From assembly GCF_900637665.1 (NCBI RefSeq), contig NZ_LR134386.1:984501-1048500 (forward strand): a DNA stretch of 64,000 bases. The letters run 5' to 3'. The position numbers and the translations under genes are program-made. Of this stretch, positions 17,556-26,941 are shown one piece after another; position 1 is the first letter of the stretch, and each line of letters begins with the position of its first letter. This stretch comes from Chryseobacterium nakagawai (GTDB lineage Bacteria > Bacteroidota > Bacteroidia > Flavobacteriales > Weeksellaceae). The notes beneath the pieces were generated by a model that saw only the letters and a list, made by a program, of their open reading frames with translations, did no database searches and was not told where the DNA came from.

Positions 17556-18689
17556 TTAATTTTTCTTGTCAAACTTTTTCGTGCAATTAGACTTTGTTTT
17601 AGCAATGGTGTTAGATAATGATTCTAATGTATTTTTGAGATCGAAATTGAAATTTTGTATACAAGTTTCTGTATATCCATCCTGCCAAGAATAGGATTCT
17701 TGTTCTATTTTCTTTAAAATAAAAGATTCGTTACTACTTGATATATAATAATTGCTACGAGATTCTCCTCTATCTGGAAATGCAGTTATTAGTACGAATC
17801 CGTCTTTTGTTTGTTTAATGTCGGAAATTTGATTTCCTCCATCTTGCGAGAAATTAGTTGTTTTTAAAACAAATTTATAATTGGAACCACTATCCCCTAA
17901 AAAGATTAATAAATCTTCTCCTTCGTATGGTTTACTGCTAATAATTTTATCTAAAATCCCATCCTTATTGATGTCAAAAGTTTTAACCAAATATTGATTG
18001 TTGTTGAGATATTTGTTAATACTTATAGCGTTTTTTTCTTCTGCTTTTCCATTTAATAATTTGATATCCTCTTCAATATTGTTAAATTTTTCGTCTTGAT
18101 TTTGCTCAATTTTGTTAAGTTTCAATTTTTTAGAAGTAGAGGCTTCTATATATACATTTTTAGAGTTCTCATCAAAAGAAAAAGTACCTTTCACAAATTC
18201 TGAAACTTCATATGTTCCTATAAAATTAAGTGCATCTTTTCTAAACTGATAAAGGGAATAAGTAGAAAACTGTTCTGTAAACGAAGGCAGTAACAAATAT
18301 CCTTCAGAAGTATCATTTTCTTTCAATAAAATATGGATGTCCTTTTCTGCAAGGTCAAATGAGGTATCATAAAAAAAATTGATATGAACAGGCTTCCAGG
18401 AAACAAATTCTTTTTTATTATTTTCAATAGAAATATAAGCTCTTTCAGAAATATACCTAATTTTTACAGTAAGTGAATTATGATTTAAATCTAGCTTTTG
18501 TACTTTCTTGTTTAGATCGTAATCTGTTTGCTTACTACTATTTAAAATTTCTGTATATAAATTCTCTTTTGTACTATTTGTAGTATTTACTATACTGGCT
18601 TTTTCATTTGCGGTGTTTAATGAATTGGCTTTTTTACAAGAAAATAAAATAACTAGAAATAATATATGATAATGGATTATATTTTTCAT
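17556..18689 (-). CDS. Predicted lipoprotein with VCBS/FG-GAP-like segment, candidate immunity protein
   Basis: The 377-residue protein has a lipoprotein signal ending LFSC at residue 18. Near residue 245 it has a calcium-loop-like stretch 'FDINKDGILDKII' followed by 'DLLIFLGDSGSNYKF', as in FG-GAP/VCBS repeats. It begins 17 nt after the stop of the GH19-like/M23 gene on the same strand, so the two are almost certainly co-transcribed. Its lipid anchor, periplasmic location and position fit an immunity protein against a cell-wall-degrading effector, but no family match establishes this. Confidence 0.55.
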   Translation of the reverse strand: MKNIIHYHILFLVILFSCKKANSLNTANEKASIVNTTNSTKENLYTEILNSSKQTDYDLNKKVQKLDLNHNSLTVKIRYISERAYISIENNKKEFVSWKPVHINFFYDTSFDLAEKDIHILLKENDTSEGYLLLPSFTEQFSTYSLYQFRKDALNFIGTYEVSEFVKGTFSFDENSKNVYIEASTSKKLKLNKIEQNQDEKFNNIEEDIKLLNGKAEEKNAISINKYLNNNQYLVKTFDINKDGILDKIISSKPYEGEDLLIFLGDSGSNYKFVLKTTNFSQDGGNQISDIKQTKDGFVLITAFPDRGESRSNYYISSSNESFILKKIEQESYSWQDGYTETCIQNFNFDLKNTLESLSNTIAKTKSNCTKKFDKKN

Positions 18690-18706
18690 TTTAACAAAAT
18701 AATTAT

Positions 18707-21700
18707 TTAGTTTAAATTCGTTTCATTTAATTTAGCAGCCCCATTAACTTCGTTAATTTTGCCTTTATTTTTCTCATTGGTCTGTGCATTTCTTTCACTT
18801 TCAGACTGTTCATCATAAAATTTATAATTGACAAAATACGCAGGATTTATTCTATAGCTTGTACCTACCCCCATTGAATACCTACAAAATATTTCAAAAT
18901 GTAAATGCGGTGCACATGTGCCCCCTGTCACACCTGATCTTCCTGTTGTTCCTAATTGCTGGCCACATCTTACTTCTTGTCCAAATGTAAAGTCTTTTAC
19001 AGAGTGCAAATGTGCATAAAATAAAAATATATCACCAGAATCTGACCAACTTGCACCCTTTTCCATTTCTCTAGTTGTTTTACGTGTGTAATCTGTCCTT
19101 TTTCTTTCCATAAAAGCTTGAGGATCTTTTACTTTTATCGTAATTGTATTTCCATATCCAGAATGCCAACGTCTATTATAAACGGTTCCATCAACACAAG
19201 CATAGATTGGTTTTCCTCTTTCAGCAAAGAAATCGAGTCCTGTATGTTTTCTAGAAACCTCTCTCCTGATATCATCACCAAACAATCCCCATATTTTTGA
19301 AGTGTTATCAAAGTTACCATTTTGGTATAAATTTGTACTCATAGGATTATCTACTGGGTCATGCCAATCTCCTGAGGAAGGTTGTGTCTTATTTTTATCA
19401 CAGATAAAAACGGGTATTTTTTTCAGTCCTGTTACATATTTTTTCCTTTCTTCAAGTCCTTTGTTTCCTCCATTTATCAAATATGAAATTACAACAATGT
19501 CATCATTATCTGCTACCAAATTTAAATCAATACTTCCATATCTTTTGACAATTGAGCCATTCGGTGTGGTAAACTTGGTATCATAATTTGATTTAGGATA
19601 AGAGCGATTATTTAAGTTATATCTCTGTCGATCCGTGCTGTTAGGGCTCCAAGAATCACCAACTGATAAAAGTTTTCCTTGTTTAAAATACCATCCTGCG
19701 CTATCAAATGCTAAATCTAAATTTGTTGCTACTTCATCAGGGTTTGTTAATAAGCTATTTTGATTTCTGTAAAAAGAATATCTTTCATAAGCTTCTTTAT
19801 GAGTCAATTGAATGATACCTCTTCCTCTATACGGATCATAACCAGCGGTATGTGAACTGGTGTATTCTTTGGTTGATCGGAATCTATCCGTTTCATGATA
19901 ACATTCAGCAATAAAATATACCCTTCTTATACAGGAGTTTATTTCATATTTTTTCATCACTTTATTTAGCTTGTCTAGTGTAGAAGCTATTGAGGTATCA
20001 CTAGGGCTGGCACCACCTGGATTCTGTGGGTTCCAAATATTATTAATTTCTAACCCTTCAGATTCTCTTAAGTGTTTTAAAATCTCTTTAAATTCGCTTA
20101 CTGTAAGATCCCTATTACAAGAGCATTTTCCTCCGCCGATCTCAAAATACGCACCAACCTTATTCAGAAACTTTTTATCATGTTGCCTCTGGCCCTGAGT
20201 TTTGACGTGAAGGTATAAGAATTCCGGTACTTTTTTCAGAAGTTTAAAGGTAATGGTTTCTCCGGCCTGATAATTTTTTATGACTAAAACTTTTTTTATT
20301 TCTTCTTCGCTGGAAGTTTTACCGTTTTCTATTTTAGTGTTTTTAGCATTACCTTTCTGAGCATTTTCGAGAATGATTTTAGCAGTAGAAGCCTTTTGTG
20401 TTTCATTAGTGATGTTGGTAGGACCTCCAAATGTATAAGTGTAAGTTCCGTCTTCTTTTCCTTTGTTTATATTATCTTGCCACTGTTTCAGCTCTTCTTC
20501 TGATTTTGGGCGGAGATGGATCGGGATTTGGACAATATTGTTTTTTACTATTCCTGTGAAAGCTGTTTTTTCAGTTCCCGGAACTGCTTGTCCTGCAGGA
20601 GTTTTCTGTTCCATTTGTGCTTCTGTAATTTCCAGAACAGGCAGTAAAGCATCCGGAGATCCTTTAATGATCCCATCTTTTTCTTTGATGGAAATAGTCA
20701 CCTGTTGTCCATCCAGAAGCATGGTTCTGGCTACCAGATATAATTTTTCGTCAAGTGGAGCAGTATCTACTTTTTTAAAGTCTACCCCCAGTTTGAAAGT
20801 TTTAAAGGTAACGGTTTTTTGGTTTGCGGTATCTTTTCCGTAAGCTTCAGCAGTTAATGCGGCAGTAATTATTTCGAGTGTAGTATATTTCTTTGAGACC
20901 TTCAGACTTTCTTTTATTTTGTTAAGAATAGTTTGAGCTACTTTATTTTTTTCATCTGCTGTAGATGTTTTATTGGAACTCTTACTTCCTCCAAAAGTAT
21001 AAGTATGGGTACCATCTTCCTCACCCGTCTTCTTGATATATTCTTTTTTTGCAAAATAAGCATCGATAAGATCTTCAACATTTGTAGGGTTAACTGTAGT
21101 AGGAGAGGTTCCTCCAGGCGCTGCAGGGGTTGGCGGCTGGGTATTATGAGCAGTCCCATGAGCTGATTGTGGATCTGGTTCAGGTTGTGGCTGCTGAGGC
21201 AGCGGTTGAGGTTGCTGTGGCTGTTGTGGTTGTGGTTGTGGTTGTGGTTGTGGTTGCCCTGATGAAGGATGCAATTCCCCAGGAGTATTTACATTTACAT
21301 TATTGGTGGTATGCTTTCTATGTGAATAATATTCTACAGTTACATAAAATTCCAATTGTTGAGGGTCGGTTTCTCCCTGCATAGCTTTTCTCATCAGAGC
21401 TTTTGTCAGCATGAACTCTGCTCTCGCAATTCCGTTTTTTACCTTTTCTTTTTTGCTTTCTATGAGTAGGTTACTATTGGTGTGACCTGAATTGATGGCA
21501 TCATCTTCCCAAAGACTGAACTGCAGATATTGGGCTTCCAAATTTGTACATTTGGCTTCTGCAACCAGTTTTTCCATGAAACTGAACACTGTGCCCGGAG
21601 TATCGTCTATATATTTTAATTCAACTTTATTGATTCTTGGAACATCGCTTGGCTGGGGCTGTATTTCTAAAGCCATGGGAACTCTTTCTTCTGGATTATG

Positions 21701-21952
21701 AAGATAGGCTTCAATTCTGAAGGTATCTTTGTAAGCATTTGTATTAAAAGTAAAACTACTTATTCCCACTTTCTTGATATTGGTAGGAACAAATTTTCCA
21801 TTTACCTTTTTGAATAAATGCCAGGTAACGAGTGCCGGGTTTCTTTTTTCTAATGGGGTAGCAGGGTACCATTCATCAATTTTATAGGTAACCTGTTCTC
21901 CAACTTTTGGTTTTGTATTTCCCGAGATTTTATAAATTCCTTGTTTTGACAT
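18707..21952 (-). CDS. Modular peptidoglycan hydrolase effector (GH19-like plus M23)
   Basis: The 1081-residue protein has no signal peptide. Residues 1-225 are Ig-like strands; 233-262 is a Pro-Gln linker; two related segments at 307-322 and 495-510 share 'DGT-TYTFGG'. Residues about 650-845 resemble a GH19/lysozyme domain ('IAECYHETDRF', with E687 the likely acid; 'GRGIIQLTHKEAYERY'). Residues about 895-1040 are an M23 domain with H903-x3-D907 and H1016-L-H1018. It could cut both glycan and peptide bonds of peptidoglycan. Lack of a signal peptide and the PAAR-like neighbour 17 nt upstream suggest delivery by a contractile injection or type VI system. No structural genes for such a system are in the window. 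Confidence 0.8.
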   Translation of the reverse strand: MSKQGIYKISGNTKPKVGEQVTYKIDEWYPATPLEKRNPALVTWHLFKKVNGKFVPTNIKKVGISSFTFNTNAYKDTFRIEAYLHNPEERVPMALEIQPQPSDVPRINKVELKYIDDTPGTVFSFMEKLVAEAKCTNLEAQYLQFSLWEDDAINSGHTNSNLLIESKKEKVKNGIARAEFMLTKALMRKAMQGETDPQQLEFYVTVEYYSHRKHTTNNVNVNTPGELHPSSGQPQPQPQPQPQQPQQPQPLPQQPQPEPDPQSAHGTAHNTQPPTPAAPGGTSPTTVNPTNVEDLIDAYFAKKEYIKKTGEEDGTHTYTFGGSKSSNKTSTADEKNKVAQTILNKIKESLKVSKKYTTLEIITAALTAEAYGKDTANQKTVTFKTFKLGVDFKKVDTAPLDEKLYLVARTMLLDGQQVTISIKEKDGIIKGSPDALLPVLEITEAQMEQKTPAGQAVPGTEKTAFTGIVKNNIVQIPIHLRPKSEEELKQWQDNINKGKEDGTYTYTFGGPTNITNETQKASTAKIILENAQKGNAKNTKIENGKTSSEEEIKKVLVIKNYQAGETITFKLLKKVPEFLYLHVKTQGQRQHDKKFLNKVGAYFEIGGGKCSCNRDLTVSEFKEILKHLRESEGLEINNIWNPQNPGGASPSDTSIASTLDKLNKVMKKYEINSCIRRVYFIAECYHETDRFRSTKEYTSSHTAGYDPYRGRGIIQLTHKEAYERYSFYRNQNSLLTNPDEVATNLDLAFDSAGWYFKQGKLLSVGDSWSPNSTDRQRYNLNNRSYPKSNYDTKFTTPNGSIVKRYGSIDLNLVADNDDIVVISYLINGGNKGLEERKKYVTGLKKIPVFICDKNKTQPSSGDWHDPVDNPMSTNLYQNGNFDNTSKIWGLFGDDIRREVSRKHTGLDFFAERGKPIYACVDGTVYNRRWHSGYGNTITIKVKDPQAFMERKRTDYTRKTTREMEKGASWSDSGDIFLFYAHLHSVKDFTFGQEVRCGQQLGTTGRSGVTGGTCAPHLHFEIFCRYSMGVGTSYRINPAYFVNYKFYDEQSESERNAQTNEKNKGKINEVNGAAKLNETNLN
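21183..21257 (-). repeat. Pro-Gln codon repeat (linker)
   Basis: Imperfect tandem units of CAACC/CAGCC encode the Pro-Gln linker of the effector (residues about 233-260). Such tracts can change length by slippage, altering the linker between domains. Confidence 0.7.
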
Positions 21953-21969
21953 GGCCGAAAAGTTTTTAG

Positions 21970-22473
21970 TTAATAAGCATCCACTTCATCATCTTCTGTT
22001 TCCTTCTGAAATTCTTTAAAATTCACAAAAGGATTGATGTTATGTTGCTCCTGTGGATCAGCTTTTTTTACATTCTGTTTGCTCATTGACGCGGTTTGGC
22101 CATGCTCCATGATGGTAATTTTCCCACCTGTTGAACACATCAATTCTGATATTTCTGTGACACAGCTATTACCCATCACTTTTACTTTTTCATAGGTCTT
22201 CTGCCATATTCCTGCAGGAGCATAAACGCAGGGAAGATATCCTCCCGGTATGGGTTTCAATTTGCATTTCCCAAAACTAGGTCCCTGAGGTGTAAATTGA
22301 AGATCTTGCTCGGTAACAGCCAAAAAATCAGCCTGTCCCTCTTCATTATTCCAATAATGTTTCTGGTGGGTAGTTACTTTAAACTGCGGGAATTGATCTC
22401 CCTGATTGCATTGTGCTTTTCCTTTCTGAATGACAAAGTGTTTTCCGTCATGTGGTGATGGTGAATTAGACAT
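21970..22473 (-). CDS. PAAR-like protein (DUF4280 family)
   Basis: The 167-residue protein shows the DUF4280 pattern: 'GKCKLKP-P--G-LPC-Y-P-GIW' in the centre and 'VTEISELMCSTGGKITIMEHGQ' near residue 120. DUF4280 proteins are related to PAAR spike-tip proteins and are usually encoded directly before toxins exported by type VI or related contractile systems. The tail (130-167) is polar and probably disordered. It lies 17 nt upstream of the hydrolase gene and 33 nt downstream of the LysM gene, which fits an adaptor or tip for that effector. Confidence 0.78.
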   Translation of the reverse strand: MSNSPSPHDGKHFVIQKGKAQCNQGDQFPQFKVTTHQKHYWNNEEGQADFLAVTEQDLQFTPQGPSFGKCKLKPIPGGYLPCVYAPAGIWQKTYEKVKVMGNSCVTEISELMCSTGGKITIMEHGQTASMSKQNVKKADPQEQHNINPFVNFKEFQKETEDDEVDAY

Positions 22474-22506
22474 ATTTTGTGCTTTTTTGGTATTGTATTA
22501 AAGATC

Positions 22507-23580
22507 CTATTTTAATTGTTTTTCTAAAGAAAAAATATCCTGTTCCGTTACATCTCCGATCTTAATTTCAAAATGTGCTGTGACTTTTTGAACCATCAAA
22601 TTGGTAAGATCTAAAATATATTCAGCTTCATGACGACAGACAACTGAATAGTGATTGATAGGAGACTGTTCACGGTATTCATAATCTTTATTATAAAGCT
22701 GATTCAGATTTCGGTAGTCGCATGATTTTCCAAATTGTTTGATCTTTATTATATCATTGTCTCTATCTTTAGGAAAGATGCGGTTATAAAGTTCAAAACG
22801 AATAGGGGCGGCATTCGGCAGCCAGGGAATAAATTCATGGTAGAGGTCAGAATCTGTCCAATCTTTATATTTTGCTCTGTAAAAAGAACCAAAAAGAAAC
22901 TGAACAGGTAATGTCTGTTTTGTATTTCTTAAAATCTGATTATGATCTTCAGACACTTTTTTCACTTGTTCAATATAAGATGCAGATAGATCATCTGTAA
23001 AATACTTTTTTAGATCATCTAATTCGTTGTTGATAACTGTTCCTGAATGAAGAAATTTTGTCTCTGTAACGTTACCTGTTTTACCTATTTTGATTTCTAC
23101 AGGAAATAAGATCGCTGCACAGGCTTTTGATAAGCTGGAAATTTTATTGTCAGATTCTGCTCCATTTTTATGAGAACCAAATATGTGTAATGAAAAGGAA
23201 TGATCATCTTGCTCAGCTCTCAGGTATTTTAGTTCAATCTGGTATGAATAACTGTTCTGTATGGTTCCATTTTCGAGCTTTTGATGTATTACTGTATAAA
23301 CCCCACTTAGTAATGGGATTGGAAATGGTATTTTTCCATGGGGCGGATGGTAGTACAAACTATCACCATTTTTATTGATTTCTTGATTGAGTTTATGGAT
23401 TTCTTCACCAAAGGGAATAAGAAGCAATGTTCCTGGTTTTATTTTCACAGGTTCTGCAAGCTTGTCATATACAGCACAATGCTTATTATGAAAATCTTTG
23501 AGATATGTTGGGTTTTCTACTTTCAGATCAGAGGCAAGTTTTTCCAACGTATCATCTGGAAGTGTCATATAAGTAATCAT
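22507..23580 (-). CDS. LysM-domain protein, first gene of the effector module
   Basis: The N-terminus (about 1-60) fits a LysM repeat ('YMTLPDDTLEKLASDLKVENPTYL...IKPGTLLLIP' pattern), which binds glycans or links effector parts. The remaining ~290 residues are not recognised and contain mixed strands and helices. No signal peptide. LysM proteins are frequent partners of PAAR-like and spike proteins in contractile injection systems. It is the first gene of the minus-strand unit; the leader upstream (23581-23650) is AT-rich and has a CTGAGA/TCTCAG hairpin at about 23612-23629. Confidence 0.65.
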   Translation of the reverse strand: MITYMTLPDDTLEKLASDLKVENPTYLKDFHNKHCAVYDKLAEPVKIKPGTLLLIPFGEEIHKLNQEINKNGDSLYYHPPHGKIPFPIPLLSGVYTVIHQKLENGTIQNSYSYQIELKYLRAEQDDHSFSLHIFGSHKNGAESDNKISSLSKACAAILFPVEIKIGKTGNVTETKFLHSGTVINNELDDLKKYFTDDLSASYIEQVKKVSEDHNQILRNTKQTLPVQFLFGSFYRAKYKDWTDSDLYHEFIPWLPNAAPIRFELYNRIFPKDRDNDIIKIKQFGKSCDYRNLNQLYNKDYEYREQSPINHYSVVCRHEAEYILDLTNLMVQKVTAHFEIKIGDVTEQDIFSLEKQLK

Positions 23581-23860
23581 GTGATTGGTGATTAATGATT
23601 ATTAAAATACTGAGACTCATTTCTCAGCGTGAAATTTAGAAAAAAAAACCTTTAAAATCTTGTTAAAGGTCTTATTAATAGATCAATATCCCTGAAATCA
23701 GGGAGTAATTTTAGACTTTGGAGTTCCTTAATCTGGGTAGAAATTTTCTTTGTTGTGATTTTATTCTGTTTGTATGAATATATTCTTCTTTGTTGAAGTA
23801 AAGCAAAGATTAAATATAGAGTAAGTGCTTATTTCCATTATCTTTTAAACGTATTAACAC
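23581..23860. other. Gene-free gap between effector module and nuo operon
   Basis: AT-rich DNA separates the LysM gene start from the nuo operon terminator. I see no plausible gene, tRNA or long repeat. The part nearest 23580 should contain the effector module promoter; the best candidate box on the minus strand is TAAATTTC, one base off TAnnTTTG. Confidence 0.5.
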
Positions 23861-23893
23861 AAAAAAACCTTTCAGATTATCTGAAAGGTTTTT
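23861..23893 (-). terminator. nuo operon terminator
   Basis: CCTTTCAGA / TCTGAAAGG with A/T extensions on both sides gives a long stem with a 3-nt loop and U-tracts in either direction. It lies about 20 nt after the nuoN stop codon. Confidence 0.9.
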
Positions 23894-23913
23894 GATATAG
23901 TATGGATCACTTT

Positions 23914-25293
23914 TTATAATCCGAACACTTTTGCAAACAGATCCGGGAAGATCCCCAGGATAATAATTGCTGCAATTATAAATACAGCAACAATATTGTA
24001 AGTAAGTGTTACTTTTTCTGATGATTTGAATGTTGATTCTTTAAAGAAGAACATGGCGATGATCAGTCTTAAATAGTAAGCGATTGATAGGGCAGAACCT
24101 AATACTGCTACTAATACTAAGAAAGCGGCACCGTTCATTGCCTGGGAGAATAAAGCAAATTTCCCCATGAAACCAGCTGTTAGCGGAACTCCTGCCATTG
24201 AAAGCATAGAGATTGCTGCTGCTGTTGCCAATAAAGGTTCTGTTTTTGCCAATCCTTTAAATGCTCCGAAAGAAGTTTCTCTTTTTAATTTCTCTACCCA
24301 GATCAGACACATGAAAACTCCTACTGTAGATAATGAGTAAGCGAACAAATAGAACGCTAAGTTATAAGTAGAGAGGCTTGTCATTCCGAAAAATGCCAAT
24401 CCTATATATCCTGCGTGGGAAACTGAAGAATAAGCCAACATTCTTTTTGCATTCGTTTGAGCAAGACCCATAACGTTTGCCAACAATAAAGTAATGATTA
24501 AGAATACTCCCAAAACATTGATCCATTCATGAGTAACTCCAGCGAAACCAATTGTCATCAATCTGAACAATGCGAAGAATCCTGAAATTTTTACCACACT
24601 TGCCATGAAAGCTGTAATCAATGACGGTGATCCCGCATAGACATCAGGACTCCACATGTGGAAAGGAGCTAATGCTACTTTAAATGCCAATGCACAAAGG
24701 ATTAATAATACTCCTAAGATAAACATCACATTCCCTGTATTAGCTACTCCAAAATCATGGATTTTATATAAATCAAAACTTCCAGCACTTCCGTAAATGA
24801 ACGCGATTCCGAAAAGTAGGAAACCTGTCGCGAATGCACCCATTAGGAAATACTTGATTGAAGCTTCATTTGATCTCAGATCAGTTTTGTTAGCACCAGC
24901 CATTACATATAATGGAATAGAAAGAATTTCAACACCTAAGAACATGGTTACCAGGTTCTGGTATCCAAAAAGAACGATTCCTCCAACTAATGCAAATAAC
25001 ATCAATGCATATAATTCTGATTGGTGGCTTCTGTGATTGCTGAACGCAAAGCCTCCCAAGAAGAATAACAATAAGGTTGTTACAATGGATAATTTAGTGA
25101 ATAATGCAGCATTGGCACTGTATTCATACATATGCTTGTAATGGTCGAAGAATGAACATTCAGGCATAAAGCTTACATACAATGCGATGATTAAACCGAA
25201 AATCCCAATGTATCTTGCGAATTTTCCCTGTTCGAAAACTCCCGAAAATAACGCAATAACTGCCGTTAGGAAAACAATAATTAAAACACTCAT
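23914..25293 (-). CDS. nuoN: NADH-quinone oxidoreductase subunit N
   Basis: This 459-residue antiporter-like subunit of complex I spans the inner membrane with about 14 helices and helps pump protons. The Proton_antipo core is present, including 'APFHMWSPDVYAGSP' and 'SVSHAGYIGLAF'. It is the last gene of the operon. A 152-bp AT-rich spacer separates it from nuoM. Confidence 0.95.
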   Translation of the reverse strand: MSVLIIVFLTAVIALFSGVFEQGKFARYIGIFGLIIALYVSFMPECSFFDHYKHMYEYSANAALFTKLSIVTTLLLFFLGGFAFSNHRSHQSELYALMLFALVGGIVLFGYQNLVTMFLGVEILSIPLYVMAGANKTDLRSNEASIKYFLMGAFATGFLLFGIAFIYGSAGSFDLYKIHDFGVANTGNVMFILGVLLILCALAFKVALAPFHMWSPDVYAGSPSLITAFMASVVKISGFFALFRLMTIGFAGVTHEWINVLGVFLIITLLLANVMGLAQTNAKRMLAYSSVSHAGYIGLAFFGMTSLSTYNLAFYLFAYSLSTVGVFMCLIWVEKLKRETSFGAFKGLAKTEPLLATAAAISMLSMAGVPLTAGFMGKFALFSQAMNGAAFLVLVAVLGSALSIAYYLRLIIAMFFFKESTFKSSEKVTLTYNIVAVFIIAAIIILGIFPDLFAKVFGL

Positions 25294-25445
25294 AATATAG
25301 ATTTGAGATGTGAGATCTGAAGTTTAAAGTTTATGGTTCAGAGTTAAAAGTTCTAGGTTCAAAATTTCCTGTCTCTTATCTCTTCGTCTTTTATCTTTAT
25401 TCTCTCTAATCTCTTATTTTTTTAATTTTTAAATCTTTTAATTTT
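25294..25445 (-). other. nuoM-nuoN spacer with degenerate word repeats
   Basis: No gene is visible. The spacer is unusually long for this tight operon and consists of repeated short words (variants of 'gttaaag', 'tctctta', 'tctta') with strong strand asymmetry. No terminator or -7 box was found in it. Confidence 0.5.
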
Positions 25446-26939
25446 TTAGTTAGCCATCGCTGTGTAGATAAACTTCACTGAACTACTCACCATATCGATT
25501 ACCGGTTGTGGAAAAATACCAAGTAAGATCACAAAAACCGCTAAGCTTGCCAATACAGAGAATTCTACACCAGATAAATCTTTTGCTGTGCTTAGCACTT
25601 CTGCATTTCCTTCTCCAAACATTGCTTTTCCGTAGAATCTCAATAAGTACACCGCACAAAGAATTATCGTAAGACCAGCAATTACAGCTGCTGTTCCGTT
25701 GAAATCATACACTGCTTTTAACAAAATAAATTCTCCAATAAATCCATTTGTCAATGGAACTCCCATTGAACCTAATATAATAATCAGGAACAATACTGCA
25801 AATTTAGGTGCTACTTTAGCTAAACCACCCATTTGTCTGATGTCTCTTGATTTAAATCTTTTGTATAAAATATCACAACAGTAGAATAATCCTACTACGT
25901 TGATACCGTGAGCGAAAGTTTGTACCAATGCTCCTTCAGCACCTTCAACATTGAAAGTTCCTCTTAAAGTAACTACCGCTGAAGCGAAGATACCAGCTAC
26001 CATCAATCCTACGTGAGAGAAAGATGAATAAGCGATGATTCTCTTCATATCCGTCTGGATGATGGCAATCAATGCTCCGTGAACAATTCCCACGATCGCA
26101 AGGATGATTACAATCTGTCCTGAAATTCCGGCAATCGGAAGTGGAGTGATTGGAAGTAAATAACGCATTACACCATACACTGCCATCTTAAGCATGATAC
26201 CGGATAGCAACATCGATCCTTGAGTAGGAGAGTAGGTATAGGTATCAGGCTGCCAGGTATGGAAAGGAAATACTGGTAGCTTCACTGCAAAAGCAAAGAA
26301 AATGAACCAGAATACCACTGTCTGTTGTGTTTCATTCAGTTGCGCATTGTATAGATCTGTTAAAGCGAATGATGCAGAGTGGTTGTACACATAGATCAAA
26401 CCGGCTAACATAAATAAAGATCCAACGAATGTATATACGAAGAATTTCGTAGTGAATTCAAACCTTTTATTCTCTTGTCCCCAAAGTCCGGCAATAAACC
26501 AAATTGGAATCAAAGTTACTTCCCAGAAAATGTAGAACAATAATCCGTCTAAAGAAGTAAACACTCCTACAAGACCAAATTGCATTAACAGAATCAATCC
26601 GTAGAATGTATTTCTGTAGTTTACACTTTCATTGAAAGATGATAAAATAATGATTGGCGCCAGAATGTTGGTTAACAACAAAAGAAGCATACTCATCCCG
26701 TCGATACCGAAGTGAAGAGAACTCTTCATAAATTGTGACCATGGATAATTGATCTCATGCTGCAATACGCTGTCTACTGTCGGAGTAAAATCAAAATCCG
26801 AAAGTATATAAAACGTAAGAAGCATTTGAACCAATGCAATTCCCAGTGCCAAATATTTGCTGGAATTACTCTTCCACGCAAAAACTAATCCCGAACCTAC
26901 TAGAGGTAATAGTAATAATGTTAATAATAAACAAGACAT
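25446..26939 (-). CDS. nuoM: NADH-quinone oxidoreductase subunit M
   Basis: This 497-residue membrane proton-pumping subunit has the antiporter motif 'FPFHTWQPDTYTYSP' and 'IAYSSFSHVGLMVAG', plus the conserved Glu in 'FYIFWEVTLIPIWF' (TM5). Only two bases separate it from nuoL, typical for translational coupling. Confidence 0.96.
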   Translation of the reverse strand: MSCLLLTLLLLPLVGSGLVFAWKSNSSKYLALGIALVQMLLTFYILSDFDFTPTVDSVLQHEINYPWSQFMKSSLHFGIDGMSMLLLLLTNILAPIIILSSFNESVNYRNTFYGLILLMQFGLVGVFTSLDGLLFYIFWEVTLIPIWFIAGLWGQENKRFEFTTKFFVYTFVGSLFMLAGLIYVYNHSASFALTDLYNAQLNETQQTVVFWFIFFAFAVKLPVFPFHTWQPDTYTYSPTQGSMLLSGIMLKMAVYGVMRYLLPITPLPIAGISGQIVIILAIVGIVHGALIAIIQTDMKRIIAYSSFSHVGLMVAGIFASAVVTLRGTFNVEGAEGALVQTFAHGINVVGLFYCCDILYKRFKSRDIRQMGGLAKVAPKFAVLFLIIILGSMGVPLTNGFIGEFILLKAVYDFNGTAAVIAGLTIILCAVYLLRFYGKAMFGEGNAEVLSTAKDLSGVEFSVLASLAVFVILLGIFPQPVIDMVSSSVKFIYTAMAN

Positions 26940-26941
26940 TA

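Noticed and set aside
21130..21384. A Val-rich plus-strand frame opposite the Pro-Gln linker
   Set aside because: It is the antisense reading of the CAACC repeats and has no independent gene signals.
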